Part shown: positions 1 to 7,148 of the stretch, piece after piece
Numbering within the stretch: the first letter of the stretch is position 1
Layout: every line of letters begins with the position of its first letter
Assembly (NCBI GenBank): GCA_026184295.1
Contig: JAHCJK010000041.1
Span: forward strand, 1 to 36,770
Length of the DNA: 36,770 nt
Direction of reading: 5' to 3'
Source: Planctomycetota bacterium
GTDB lineage: Bacteria; Planctomycetota; SZUA-567; H5-PLA8
Position numbers and translations under genes: made by a program
Notes under the pieces: model-generated
Seen by the model: the letters and a program-made list of their open reading frames with translations, nothing else
The model's database searches: none
What the model was told of the DNA's origin: nothing

Positions 1-173
1 CGTACGTGGCCACGGGCGAAGCCGACGGCAAGGCCGGGGCCTACGCGGTGCAGGAGACGGGCGACCGCTTCGTCGAGCGCATCGACGGGAGCTTTCTCAA
101 CGTCGTGGGGTTCCCGCTCGAACGCTTCGAGACGCTCCTGCCGCAGGCGCTGAAACGCTGGGGAATTTCGTAG
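1..173 (+). CDS. maf: Maf-family nucleotide pyrophosphatase, C-terminal end
   Basis: The 3' end of a gene that begins before the window, read in the frame starting at base 3 and ending at TAG 171-173 (57 codons visible). The peptide has the family's C-terminal signature: Tyr-Val-Ala-Thr-Gly-Glu, then Gly-Lys-Ala-Gly-Ala-Tyr-Ala-Val-Gln, then a Gly-Ser...Asn-Val-Val-Gly-Phe-Pro-Leu segment. Maf proteins hydrolyse non-canonical or modified nucleoside triphosphates to monophosphates in the cytoplasm and are called house-cleaning enzymes. The subfamily (dTTP/UTP type or m7GTP type) cannot be judged because the N-terminal part is missing. The next gene starts 66 bp downstream on the same strand. 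Confidence 0.88.
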   Translation, partial: YVATGEADGKAGAYAVQETGDRFVERIDGSFLNVVGFPLERFETLLPQALKRWGIS

Positions 174-239
174 CGGCCGGGCCCGCCGGAACGTCTTACC
201 GAGGTCCCGTCCACACATCAGGAGGTTGGAAGCCCACCC

Positions 240-2024
240 ATGTCCGCTGAAACCCAGACCACCGGAGCGCCCAACGTGGAAGCGCCGGTCATCGCGGTGC
301 GCAGGGCGGCCCTGGCCCTGTACCTGATCGTCACCGTTTCCGGGGCGATTCTGATGGGCATCGAGATCGCCGGGTCGCGCATCCTCGCGCCGAGCTTCGG
401 GACCTCGATCTTCGTCTGGGGCAGCCTGATCGGGCTCTTCATGGGCGCGATGGCGGCGGGGTACTACCTCGGCGGCAAGATCGCGGACAAGAACCCGTCC
501 TTTACCATGCTGGCGATGATCGTCAGCGGCGCGGGGCTGTACACCTTCATCCTGCTCCCGTACTTCGGCTCCACCATCTGCGAATTCGTCGCGCGCAGCG
601 TCACGCACCGCATGGCCGGGCCGCTGCTGGCCTCGGCGGTGCTCTTTTTCGTGCCGATCTTCCTGATGGCGATGGTCTCGCCCTTCGGCGTCAAACTGCA
701 GACGACCTCGCTCTCGGGCGTCGGCGGCGTGGCCGGCTGGCTGTACGCGCTCTCGACGGCGGGCTCGATCGTCGGGACGCTGGGCACGACCTTCGTGCTG
801 ATCCCGATGTTCCGCGTCAGCAACGTGCTGATGGGGCTGAGCGCCGCGCTGGTGATCGTGGCCGTGGTGAGCCTGGTGATCTTCAAGTCGGCCATCGGCG
901 GGATGTCGAAGGAGGACCGCACCGGCGCCGCCATCCACACGCTGATCGCGCTCGCGCTGCTGGAAGCCTGGATCCTGTGGCCCGCGACGCACAAGCAGCC
1001 CGGCAACGAGCGCCTGCTGGAATACACCGAGTCCGAATACCACGACATCGGCGTCACCGAGTACGTCGTCGAAGACAACGGCCGCATGCTCGAACCGAAG
1101 GACACCCGCCGCCTGCTCAAGTTCAACGAAAACTGGGAGAGCGGCACGTACCCGTACGAGAACGCCTACCGCAATTCGGTCGGCTACACCGACCTGCTCC
1201 ACCTGCCGCTGGTCTGGGTGAACAACCCCGAGAAGCTGCTGGTCGTCGGCGGCGGCGGCGCGATCGTTCCCACGCAGTACATCCTGCATTACCCGAGCAT
1301 GAAGCAGGCCGACGTCCTGGAACTCGACCCGCACGTGCGCGAGATCTCCGAGCGCTACTTCCAGGTGCCCGCCGACCCGCGCATCCGCTTCCACGTCGGC
1401 GACGCGCGCCGCAACCTGCGCGACATCGACGACAAGTACGACGTGATCGTGCTCGACGCGTACTCCTCGGGCGGGCAGATTCCGTACCACCTGATGACCT
1501 GGGAATTCCTGAAGGACGTGCGCGACCACCTCAAGCCCGGCGGCGTGCTGGCCACCAACATCATCTCCGCGGTGCAGAACCCCGCGCGCGGGACCGAACG
1601 CCCCGCCGACCTGCTGCTCGTCGAATACCTGACCCTGCGCGCGTCCGAAGCCGAGATCAAGGGCCCTGGCCGCGACGCTTCGCCGCTCTTCAAGCAGGTC
1701 TACATCTTCCCGCGCATCCGCGAAGGCGAGGCGCTGCGCGGTTACGAGGACGTCTACCGCAACGTGATCGTGATCGCGACGCAGGAAGAAAAGCCGCTGC
1801 TGCGCACCGACGTCACCGCCGCCGCCAAGGCGCTCGCGACCGGCACGAACTCGAAGATCAAGATCAACAACGACGCGTTCGTCTGGCACGCCGACCACAT
1901 GTTCGACCGCGATCCGCGCAAGGAAGAACTGGAAGGCCTGAAGCCGCTCTGCGACGAGTACGCGCCCGTGGACACGATGTACCGCCCGATCAAACAGGAA
2001 GAGACGATGCGCCGGCTCTATTAG
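240..2024 (+). CDS. Membrane-anchored spermidine synthase-like protein
   Basis: A 594-residue fusion. Roughly residues 20-220 hold about seven hydrophobic segments resembling the membrane half of 'fused MFS/spermidine synthase' proteins. One more hydrophobic stretch lies near 225-245. Residues about 325-520 form a Rossmann methyltransferase-like domain with a glycine-rich SAM-type loop (LLVVGGGGA near 329), an acidic residue after the next strand (VLELDP) and a VIVLDAYSS motif near 401. This is the spermidine synthase fold. The classical DxTDP catalytic segment reads DAYSSGG, so true aminopropyltransferase activity is uncertain and other small-molecule transferase roles are possible. AGGAGG at 220-225 lies 14 nt before the ATG, a little far for a Shine-Dalgarno site. 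The stop codon overlaps that of the convergent birA. Confidence 0.82.
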   Translation: MSAETQTTGAPNVEAPVIAVRRAALALYLIVTVSGAILMGIEIAGSRILAPSFGTSIFVWGSLIGLFMGAMAAGYYLGGKIADKNPSFTMLAMIVSGAGLYTFILLPYFGSTICEFVARSVTHRMAGPLLASAVLFFVPIFLMAMVSPFGVKLQTTSLSGVGGVAGWLYALSTAGSIVGTLGTTFVLIPMFRVSNVLMGLSAALVIVAVVSLVIFKSAIGGMSKEDRTGAAIHTLIALALLEAWILWPATHKQPGNERLLEYTESEYHDIGVTEYVVEDNGRMLEPKDTRRLLKFNENWESGTYPYENAYRNSVGYTDLLHLPLVWVNNPEKLLVVGGGGAIVPTQYILHYPSMKQADVLELDPHVREISERYFQVPADPRIRFHVGDARRNLRDIDDKYDVIVLDAYSSGGQIPYHLMTWEFLKDVRDHLKPGGVLATNIISAVQNPARGTERPADLLLVEYLTLRASEAEIKGPGRDASPLFKQVYIFPRIREGEALRGYEDVYRNVIVIATQEEKPLLRTDVTAAAKALATGTNSKIKINNDAFVWHADHMFDRDPRKEELEGLKPLCDEYAPVDTMYRPIKQEETMRRLY

Positions 2025-2899
2025 CGCACGCCGGTAATCTCCGCGTCGGACAACGCCACCGTCCGCCCGCCGTCCTCCGCCAGCACCAGGCGGCCGAACG
2101 GATCGAGCGTGCGGAAGACGCCTTCGACCTCGCCCTCCGCTCCGCGGGCCACGATCCGCCGCCCGTTCCACCACGATTCCAGCCGTTCGATCGCGCGCGC
2201 GCGCAGCGCGGCGAAGCCCTCGTCGCTCTGCAGTTCGCGGAAGGCGCGTTCGAGCCGCTGCAGCGCTTCGGCGAGGACCGCCCGGCGGTCCGCCTTGTTC
2301 CCGGTCTCGAGAAAGACGCTGGTCGGCGGCGATTTCGGCACCACCGGCAGTTCCTCGCGGGTGTGCAGAAGATTCAGGCCGATGCCGACGACGACGTAGC
2401 CGTCGCCGCCGGGTTCCTTGGGCGCGGCGCCTTCGCAGAGAATCCCGCCGAGCTTGCGCCAGGGCGCGGCGCCCGCGCCGCCATCGCGCCCGGCCACCAC
2501 GACGTCGTTGGGCCACTTCACGGTCGCCGGGACGCCGGCGGTCCGTTCGAGCGCTTCCGCGCAGGCCACGCCCGCGCCGAGCGCGATCCAGCCGATGCGT
2601 TCGGGCGGCAGGCCGCGGTAACGCAGAAGCACGCTGAAGAGCAGCCCGCGGGCAGGCGGCGAGGCCCAGGTTCGCCCGCGCCTTCCCCGCCCCGCCGTCT
2701 GGTGATCGGCCACAACCGTCAGCCCGTGCGGCGCGCCCGCGCGCGCGGCCTGGCCGGCGAGTTCGTTGGTGGAATCGGCGGAGGCGTGGAATTCGAGCTG
2801 CTTGGCGACGGCCAGCGTCGCGAGTTGTTTGGAGAAGGCGCGCGCCTCGCCCTCGTCCGCAAAGAGCGGCTTCGCGCCGGATTTCGCGCCCCGGCTCAT
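2021..2899 (-). CDS. birA: Biotin--[acetyl-CoA-carboxylase] ligase
   Basis: A 292-residue biotin protein ligase. It activates biotin with ATP and transfers it to the lysine of biotin carboxyl carrier proteins. Visible motifs are the biotinyl-AMP loop GRGRRGR (residues 70-76), STNE near 43-46, KWPNDV (128-133), KLGGIL (149-154) and VGIGLN (171-176). There is no N-terminal helix-turn-helix, so this is the monofunctional class without the repressor domain of E. coli BirA. I chose the ATG at 2899 because it overlaps the dGTPase stop as ATGA, typical of translational coupling. A GTG at 2920 would add seven residues. The stop TAA (2023-2021) overlaps the stop of the convergent gene. Confidence 0.92.
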   Translation of the reverse strand: MSRGAKSGAKPLFADEGEARAFSKQLATLAVAKQLEFHASADSTNELAGQAARAGAPHGLTVVADHQTAGRGRRGRTWASPPARGLLFSVLLRYRGLPPERIGWIALGAGVACAEALERTAGVPATVKWPNDVVVAGRDGGAGAAPWRKLGGILCEGAAPKEPGGDGYVVVGIGLNLLHTREELPVVPKSPPTSVFLETGNKADRRAVLAEALQRLERAFRELQSDEGFAALRARAIERLESWWNGRRIVARGAEGEVEGVFRTLDPFGRLVLAEDGGRTVALSDAEITGVR

Positions 2900-4047
2900 G
2901 CCTTGCAGTAGCGCTCCCACTGCGTCTCGGCAAAGCGGTCGGTCATGCCCGCGACGTAATCGCAGATCACGCGCTCGATGGTCTCGCCTTCCTTGTCCAC
3001 GCGCTTGACGTGGTCGGGCGGCAGGCGGCTGGGATCCTTCAGGTACGCGGCGTAGATATCCTTCAGGCGTTCCTGCCAGAGCGCGGTGTGTTTGCGCACG
3101 CCGGCGTGGTTGTAGAAATACGAGTGCAGGAACGTCTCCAGGTCGCGCTTCTTGAATTCGAGGCCGAGCGAGAAGCCGACCAGTTCGCGCGGCGAGGTGC
3201 GGACTTCCGCCAGCGAGCGCACGTTCGAGTCCGAGAGCCGCTTCTCGGTCTCGGCCATCAGGTCGCCGACGAGCGTGCGGATCAGGCGGCGCACGACCGA
3301 GCGCCAGCGCAGGCGCTGTTCCGCCTCCAAGACCGGCTGCTCGTCCAGCACGGCGGCCTCGGTCTCGCGCCAGAGCGCCAGGTCGCGCAGGCCGTCCTCG
3401 TGCAGCACGCCGCTGACCAGGCCGTCCTCGATGTCGTGCGTGTCGTAGGCGATCTCGTCGGCGTGCCCGACGAGCTGCACTTCCAGCGGCGGCGATTCGC
3501 CCTGCGTGAAGCCGTACTGCGCGCGCCCTTGCGGATTCAGGTTTTTGGTAAAGCCCTCGCGCGTCTCGTACGAGAGGTTCAGCCCCGGGAAATCGGCGTA
3601 GCGGCGTTCGAGCTTGTCCACCACGCGCAGGCCTTGCAGGTTGTGGTTGAAGCCGCCGTGGCCCTGCATCACCTCGTTCAGCGCGTCCTCGCCCGAGTGC
3701 CCGAAGGGCCCGTGGCCGAGGTCGTGGGCGAGCGCGAGGGCTTCGACGAGGTCCTCGTTGAGCGCCAGCGCGCGGGCGATGGTGCGCGCGATCTGCGTCA
3801 CTTCCATCGTGTGGGTCAGACGGTTGCGGTGGTGGTCGCCTTCCAGCACGCTGATGAAGACCTGCGTCTTGTATTCGAGCCGGCGGAAGGCCGCGCAGTG
3901 GACGATGCGGTCGCGGTCGCGCTGGAAGACCCCGCGGTAGGGCGGCTCGTCGTCCGCGTGCGGGCGCCCGCGGCTGTCGGAAGCGCGCATGGCGCAGGGG
4001 CTGAGCGCGGCTTCGAGGTGGCGTTCGAGTTCGGCGCGGTCCCGCAT
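2896..4047 (-). CDS. dgt: Deoxyguanosinetriphosphate triphosphohydrolase-like protein
   Basis: A 383-residue HD-domain dNTPase. Members split dGTP, and often other dNTPs, into a nucleoside and tripolyphosphate, affecting dNTP pools. The metal-binding pattern is complete: HRNRLTHT (His79), AHDLGHGPFGH (His108-Asp109) and a distal Asp in GHADEIAYDTHD (about 194-205). The substrate-binding Arg-rich start RDRDRIVH..AFRRLEYKTQV is also present. The length suits the short dGTPase-like group (about 380 residues) rather than the roughly 500-residue E. coli Dgt. ATG 4047 is preferred, with GAGG 12 nt upstream; a TTG at 4065 would add six residues. birA follows with a 4-bp overlap, so the two are probably cotranscribed. 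Confidence 0.92.
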   Translation of the reverse strand: MRDRAELERHLEAALSPCAMRASDSRGRPHADDEPPYRGVFQRDRDRIVHCAAFRRLEYKTQVFISVLEGDHHRNRLTHTMEVTQIARTIARALALNEDLVEALALAHDLGHGPFGHSGEDALNEVMQGHGGFNHNLQGLRVVDKLERRYADFPGLNLSYETREGFTKNLNPQGRAQYGFTQGESPPLEVQLVGHADEIAYDTHDIEDGLVSGVLHEDGLRDLALWRETEAAVLDEQPVLEAEQRLRWRSVVRRLIRTLVGDLMAETEKRLSDSNVRSLAEVRTSPRELVGFSLGLEFKKRDLETFLHSYFYNHAGVRKHTALWQERLKDIYAAYLKDPSRLPPDHVKRVDKEGETIERVICDYVAGMTDRFAETQWERYCKA

Positions 4048-4086
4048 GGCGGCGTTATACCTCAATCCGTGGGCGGACGCACGCCC

Positions 4087-4521
4087 CTAGGCCTGGCGTT
4101 CCCACACCAGCGTGCCGGTGATCTCGCGCGCGCCGGCCTTGATCGGGGGCGTGCTGAGCATCAGGCGGTTGCCTTCGAAGCGGTAGTGCCGCATCTGGTC
4201 GGTCCCGATCCAGTTGGGGAAGAGGCTGCTCTTGACCCGGTGCGTCACGGTGCCCTTCGCTTCGTCCACGATGTAGTCGCCGAAATACGCAATGCAGCCC
4301 ACGAACGCGGCCTTGACCTCGTCGAGCGTCCCGCGGTTCTGGCTCGCGTGGACGAAGTTCGGGCGGGCCGGGTCGGCGCAGTGCCCCATCATGTTCCCGT
4401 GCGCGTCGTACATCAGCCGGCCGACCGGGTGGTCGCCCAGCGGGCGCTGCAGCGAGCCGTCGCTGCCGCGAAGCTCGTAGGAGATAAGCGTCCAGGTGCC
4501 GTGAAATGGATTCGTGGGCAT
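4087..4521 (-). CDS. Lipocalin-like domain protein
   Basis: A small 144-residue protein that starts with the lipocalin-like pattern N-P-F-x-G-T-W-x-L-I-S-Y-E, followed by a polar strand (D-G-S), a P-L-G-x-x-P-x-G-x-L-x-Y segment and G-N-M-M-G-H. This fits the bacterial Lipocalin_5 type family. No signal peptide is visible, so it is probably cytoplasmic. The ligand is unknown, and members are often simply called hypothetical. GAGG lies seven bases before the ATG. The gene begins nine bases after the HIT gene ends, and the dGTPase gene follows about 40 bp downstream, so it is part of the same minus-strand gene string. The function cannot be taken further from sequence. Confidence 0.75.
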   Translation of the reverse strand: MPTNPFHGTWTLISYELRGSDGSLQRPLGDHPVGRLMYDAHGNMMGHCADPARPNFVHASQNRGTLDEVKAAFVGCIAYFGDYIVDEAKGTVTHRVKSSLFPNWIGTDQMRHYRFEGNRLMLSTPPIKAGAREITGTLVWERQA

Positions 4522-4530
4522 CGCGTCGCC

Positions 4531-5103
4531 TCAGCGGGGTAAAAAGGCCGGCCGCATCTCGTCCCAGAGCTTGTCCAGCGCCACCGGCACCGTATGCACG
4601 CCGCCGATGACGGGCCAGAAGTTCGTGTCGCCGACCCAGCGCGGGATCGCGTGCATGTGCAGGTGGTCGGCGATGCCCGCGCCCGCGGCCTTGCCCAGGT
4701 TCATACCGACGTTGCAGCCCTGCATCTTCATCACGCGGCCGAGCACGTCCACGCAGAGGCGCGTCTGTTCCCAAAAAGATTGGCTCTCGGGCTCGCTCAG
4801 CGCGGGCAGTTCGTGCGTGTGGCGGCGCGGGGCGACGAGCAGATGGCCGCCGGTGTACGGATACCGGTTCATGATGATCAGCGCGTGCTCGTCGCGGTGG
4901 AGCAGCAGGAGTTTTTTCCACGCGGCCTCGTCGCCGTCGGGCACGCGCGCGGCCTCGCACAGAAAACACGCGGAATCTTTCGGCCCCAGCACGAATTCCA
5001 GACGCCACGGCGCAAAGACGGCGGCGCGCCTGTGCAGGCCGTCGCGTTTCTTTTTCGTGGAAATCTTCGCCGCACGTTGCGTCTTACGAGTGTGTTTGGG
5101 CAT
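4531..5103 (-). CDS. HIT-family hydrolase, AP4A phosphorylase-like
   Basis: A 190-residue histidine triad protein. The core holds APWRLEFV, a CFLC pair that is probably half of a zinc site, NRYPYTGGHLLVAP, NVGMNLGKAAGAGI and the triad DHLHMHAIPRWVGDTNFWPV. The arrangement 'APWR...CxxC...AGAGIxxHxHxH..PRWxGDTNF' is that of diadenosine tetraphosphate phosphorylase/HIT proteins such as mycobacterial Rv2613c, which split AP4A or related nucleotides. The start is taken at ATG 5103, giving a basic N-terminus (MPKHTRKTQR). The frame stays open to 5220, but that extension would run through the intergenic region toward the divergent sigma gene and looks unlike protein. No clear Shine-Dalgarno site is seen. 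The gene heads the HIT, lipocalin, dGTPase, birA string. Confidence 0.87.
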   Translation of the reverse strand: MPKHTRKTQRAAKISTKKKRDGLHRRAAVFAPWRLEFVLGPKDSACFLCEAARVPDGDEAAWKKLLLLHRDEHALIIMNRYPYTGGHLLVAPRRHTHELPALSEPESQSFWEQTRLCVDVLGRVMKMQGCNVGMNLGKAAGAGIADHLHMHAIPRWVGDTNFWPVIGGVHTVPVALDKLWDEMRPAFLPR

Positions 5104-5199
5104 GCGAGGAGCTTGCAGTTGAGGGGCGGAGCGGTCAAGGAAAGGAAGCTGGCCTGCAGCCGGATGGCGGGTAAGCTGACATCGGCTGTACACGGAGCG

Positions 5200-5216
5200 T
5201 ACGGATTGGCAGATTT
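5200..5216 (+). repeat. 17-bp exact repeat, copy 1 (upstream of the sigma gene)
   Basis: TACGGATTGGCAGATTT occurs here, ending two bases before the start codon of the ECF sigma gene, and again at 33932-33948 inside the helicase gene. It is AT-richer than its surroundings. It may be a fragment of a dispersed repeat or a chance match. Confidence 0.4.
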
Positions 5217-5218
5217 CC

Positions 5219-5902
5219 ATGAATAAGGCACCAGCGCACCCGTCAGATCAACGGCCCGCTTCGGGCTCTTCGTCCGCAACCCAGGGTTACGTGGACGATC
5301 CCGAGGATGGGCTCCTGGTGGATCGAACGGTGAAAGGCGACGCGGAAGCGTTCGAGAAGCTGTTCGTGAAGCACCGCCAGCGCCTGTTTGCCGTGGCGTG
5401 GCGGCTGATGCGTGACGAGGACGGCGCGCTGGACGTGGTCCAGGAGGCCTTCGTCCGCGCGTACCAGAACATCGGCGACCTGCGCGGCGAGGCCCGGTTT
5501 TATCCCTGGCTGCGCCGGATCGCGGTGAACCTGGCGATCGACCGCCTGCGCCACATCAAGCGCGGCACGGAAGTGGGCTTCGACGAGGCGCAGTTCGGGA
5601 AGGGCGAGGACGCCGACGAGAACAAGGTCGCGCGCAACAGCGACAAGGCCGAGCGCGAAAGCCCCGTGCGCCGAGCGGAACTGAGCGAGTTCGGGAAGGA
5701 CCTGCAGGGCGCGCTGGAAAAGCTGAGCGAGGCGCACCGCGCCGTCTTCATGCTGCACGCGGCCGAAGGCATGTCGTACCGCGAGATCGCCGAGGCGCTG
5801 AACTGCAACATCGGGACCGTGATGTCGCGCCTCTTTTACGCGCGCAAGAAACTCCAGGAGCTGCTCGCGCCGCACCTGGACATGGAATTGAGAGAGGAGT
5901 AA
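5219..5902 (+). CDS. ECF-type RNA polymerase sigma factor (sigma-70 family)
   Basis: A 227-residue group 4 sigma factor. Region 2 (about residues 40-112) shows FEKLFVKHRQRLFAVAWRL, then DVVQEAFVRAYQNI and the WLRRIAVNLAIDRLR helix. An acidic, charged linker of about 50 residues follows. Region 4 (about 168-222) carries LSEAHRAVFMLHAAEGMSYREIAEAL and the recognition helix with GTVMSRLFYARKKL. It should direct RNA polymerase to a small stress or envelope regulon. The gene is followed after 29 bp by a membrane-anchored anti-sigma gene, the usual ECF arrangement. No good Shine-Dalgarno site precedes the ATG. The first 35 residues are low in predicted structure. The closest wider group is RpoE/SigW-like, but I cannot assign an ECF subgroup. 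Confidence 0.93.
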   Translation: MNKAPAHPSDQRPASGSSSATQGYVDDPEDGLLVDRTVKGDAEAFEKLFVKHRQRLFAVAWRLMRDEDGALDVVQEAFVRAYQNIGDLRGEARFYPWLRRIAVNLAIDRLRHIKRGTEVGFDEAQFGKGEDADENKVARNSDKAERESPVRRAELSEFGKDLQGALEKLSEAHRAVFMLHAAEGMSYREIAEALNCNIGTVMSRLFYARKKLQELLAPHLDMELREE

Positions 5903-5931
5903 CGGCGGCGGCGCCGCCCGGACGGGAAATC

Positions 5932-6645
5932 ATGGAAGACGCGCTGCTCGAAAAACTCTCCGCGTACGCGGACGGCGAACTGGAGCCCGCCGAGGCTGCC
6001 GAGGTGGCCGCGGCGCTCGCGGAACACCCGGAACTCCGCCGCGTCGTGAGCGGCTTCCGCGTGCTCGACGCGCAGGCGGCGAAGCTGCCCGTCCCGCCGA
6101 TCGACGACGAGACCGGGCGCGCCCTCTGGTCCGAAGTCTCCTTCCGCACGCTCGAATCGAAGGACCTGCCCGGCGCGCGCACGCTCGGCACGACCGCGTG
6201 GAACGAGATGGCCGAAGGCCTGCCGCCCGCGCCGGAAGTCCGGGAAGACCGCTGGAACCAGGTCTGGCAGGGCGTGCGCAAGAACATGCCCGCCCGCCCC
6301 GCCGAACCGGCCGAACACGCGCTTCCCCTGGGCGACCTGAGCCCCGTGAACATGCCCGCGGTCAGCGACCGCGCCGCCGCGCGCCCCGCGGTCCGCCGGC
6401 GCCCGCTGGCCTTCTGGTTCGGCAGCAGCGCGATGGCCGCGGCCCTGGTGCTCGGCGTTACCGCGTTCCTGTTCCGCCACCACAGCGGCGGGACCGGCAC
6501 GGACCGTGTCGCACACGACGAACCGCTCGGCGCAAAGGTCCTGGACGACCGCTACTTCCTCCTGACCAAGCACGTCCCCGGCGTGGACACGCCGGTGGTC
6601 TGTTTTGTCTTGAAAGATGAGGATGCGGACGTAGAAAAACATTAA
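5932..6645 (+). CDS. Anti-sigma factor, single-pass membrane protein
   Basis: A 237-residue protein. Its N-terminus (LSAYADGELEPAEAAEVAAAL, then HPEL) matches the anti-sigma domain that clasps ECF sigma factors. The zinc-binding HxxxCxxC motif is absent and the only cysteine is near the C-terminus. A long, proline-rich cytoplasmic linker (about 75-158) contains several short Trp-centred segments. One transmembrane helix lies at about 159-181, leaving a short extracytoplasmic tail of about 55 residues. The inferred role is to hold the preceding sigma factor at the inner membrane until a signal is sensed outside. Position and topology are the main evidence, because the N-terminal sequence match is short. 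Confidence 0.82.
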   Translation: MEDALLEKLSAYADGELEPAEAAEVAAALAEHPELRRVVSGFRVLDAQAAKLPVPPIDDETGRALWSEVSFRTLESKDLPGARTLGTTAWNEMAEGLPPAPEVREDRWNQVWQGVRKNMPARPAEPAEHALPLGDLSPVNMPAVSDRAAARPAVRRRPLAFWFGSSAMAAALVLGVTAFLFRHHSGGTGTDRVAHDEPLGAKVLDDRYFLLTKHVPGVDTPVVCFVLKDEDADVEKH

Positions 6646-6682
6646 GCCGGCATTCCAAGGGCCTTAAGAAAGGACGTAATCG

Positions 6683-7132
6683 ATGCGCCGCATCCTAGTC
6701 GCGTGGGGCTTGGCGATCCTCGCGGTCGCCGCCGTCGCCGGCAGCACCGGCGCGCACGCCGCGGAGGAGGCCAAGATTCACGTTCAGGGCGTGCACGCTT
6801 CCGAGCCCGGCAAGAACGCCGAAGTCCCCGCGTCGCTCGGCGCGTACAAAGGCATCCTCAAGAATCTGGGATTCGGGAAGTATACCGACGGCGGCTCGGG
6901 CGCCGGGTCGGCCGCGGCCGGCGGGTCCACCACGGTCAAGGCCGCCGGCTACACGCTGGAAATCACGGTCGTGAAGATCGAGGACGGCCAGTCCACCATC
7001 AAATACGTGATCAAGGACGCGGGCGGCAAAGAAGTCGGCCAGAACACGGTGACGCTCAAGTCCGGCGGCACGTCCGTCGCGCAGGTCGGCGACGCCGCGA
7101 AACCCACCTTCTTTATTCTGAAGCTGGAATAG
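6683..7132 (+). CDS. Small exported protein of unknown function in the sigma operon
   Basis: A 149-residue protein with a clear Sec signal peptide: basic start MRR, a hydrophobic core to about residue 24 and a probable AHA cleavage site before AEE. The mature part is about 120 residues of predicted beta-rich sequence with a central Gly/Ser/Ala-rich loop (about 70-82). It opens with a V-H-A-S-E-P-G-x-N pattern followed by L-x-x-Y-x-x-I-L-x-x-L-x-F-x-x-Y. I recall similar short exported proteins next to ECF sigma/anti-sigma pairs in several uncultured phyla and myxobacteria, but cannot name a family. AAAGGA lies eight bases before the ATG. It is probably cotranscribed with the sigma and anti-sigma genes and may act as sensor ligand or output. 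Confidence 0.75.
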   Translation: MRRILVAWGLAILAVAAVAGSTGAHAAEEAKIHVQGVHASEPGKNAEVPASLGAYKGILKNLGFGKYTDGGSGAGSAAAGGSTTVKAAGYTLEITVVKIEDGQSTIKYVIKDAGGKEVGQNTVTLKSGGTSVAQVGDAAKPTFFILKLE

Positions 7133-7134
7133 CG

Positions 7135-7148
7135 GCCGGGCTCCCGGC
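7135..7148. terminator. Short GC hairpin between convergent genes
   Basis: GCCGG-GCTC-CCGGC fills the 15-bp gap between the convergent stop codons of the exported protein and the kinase. There is no T-run on either side, so any terminator role is weak. Confidence 0.3.

Noticed and set aside
3010..4542. Long plus-strand open frame opposite the dGTPase and lipocalin genes
   Set aside because: It is a GC-driven antisense frame with Arg/Val/Ala-rich sequence and no motif, and the minus-strand genes have full family signatures. The same applies to the other long antisense frames, for example 7325-8800, 13821-15311 and 34061-36694.
5104..5218. N-terminal extension of the HIT protein to 5220
   Set aside because: The added residues resemble no family member and would cover the region between divergent genes. 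ATG 5103 fits the family length.
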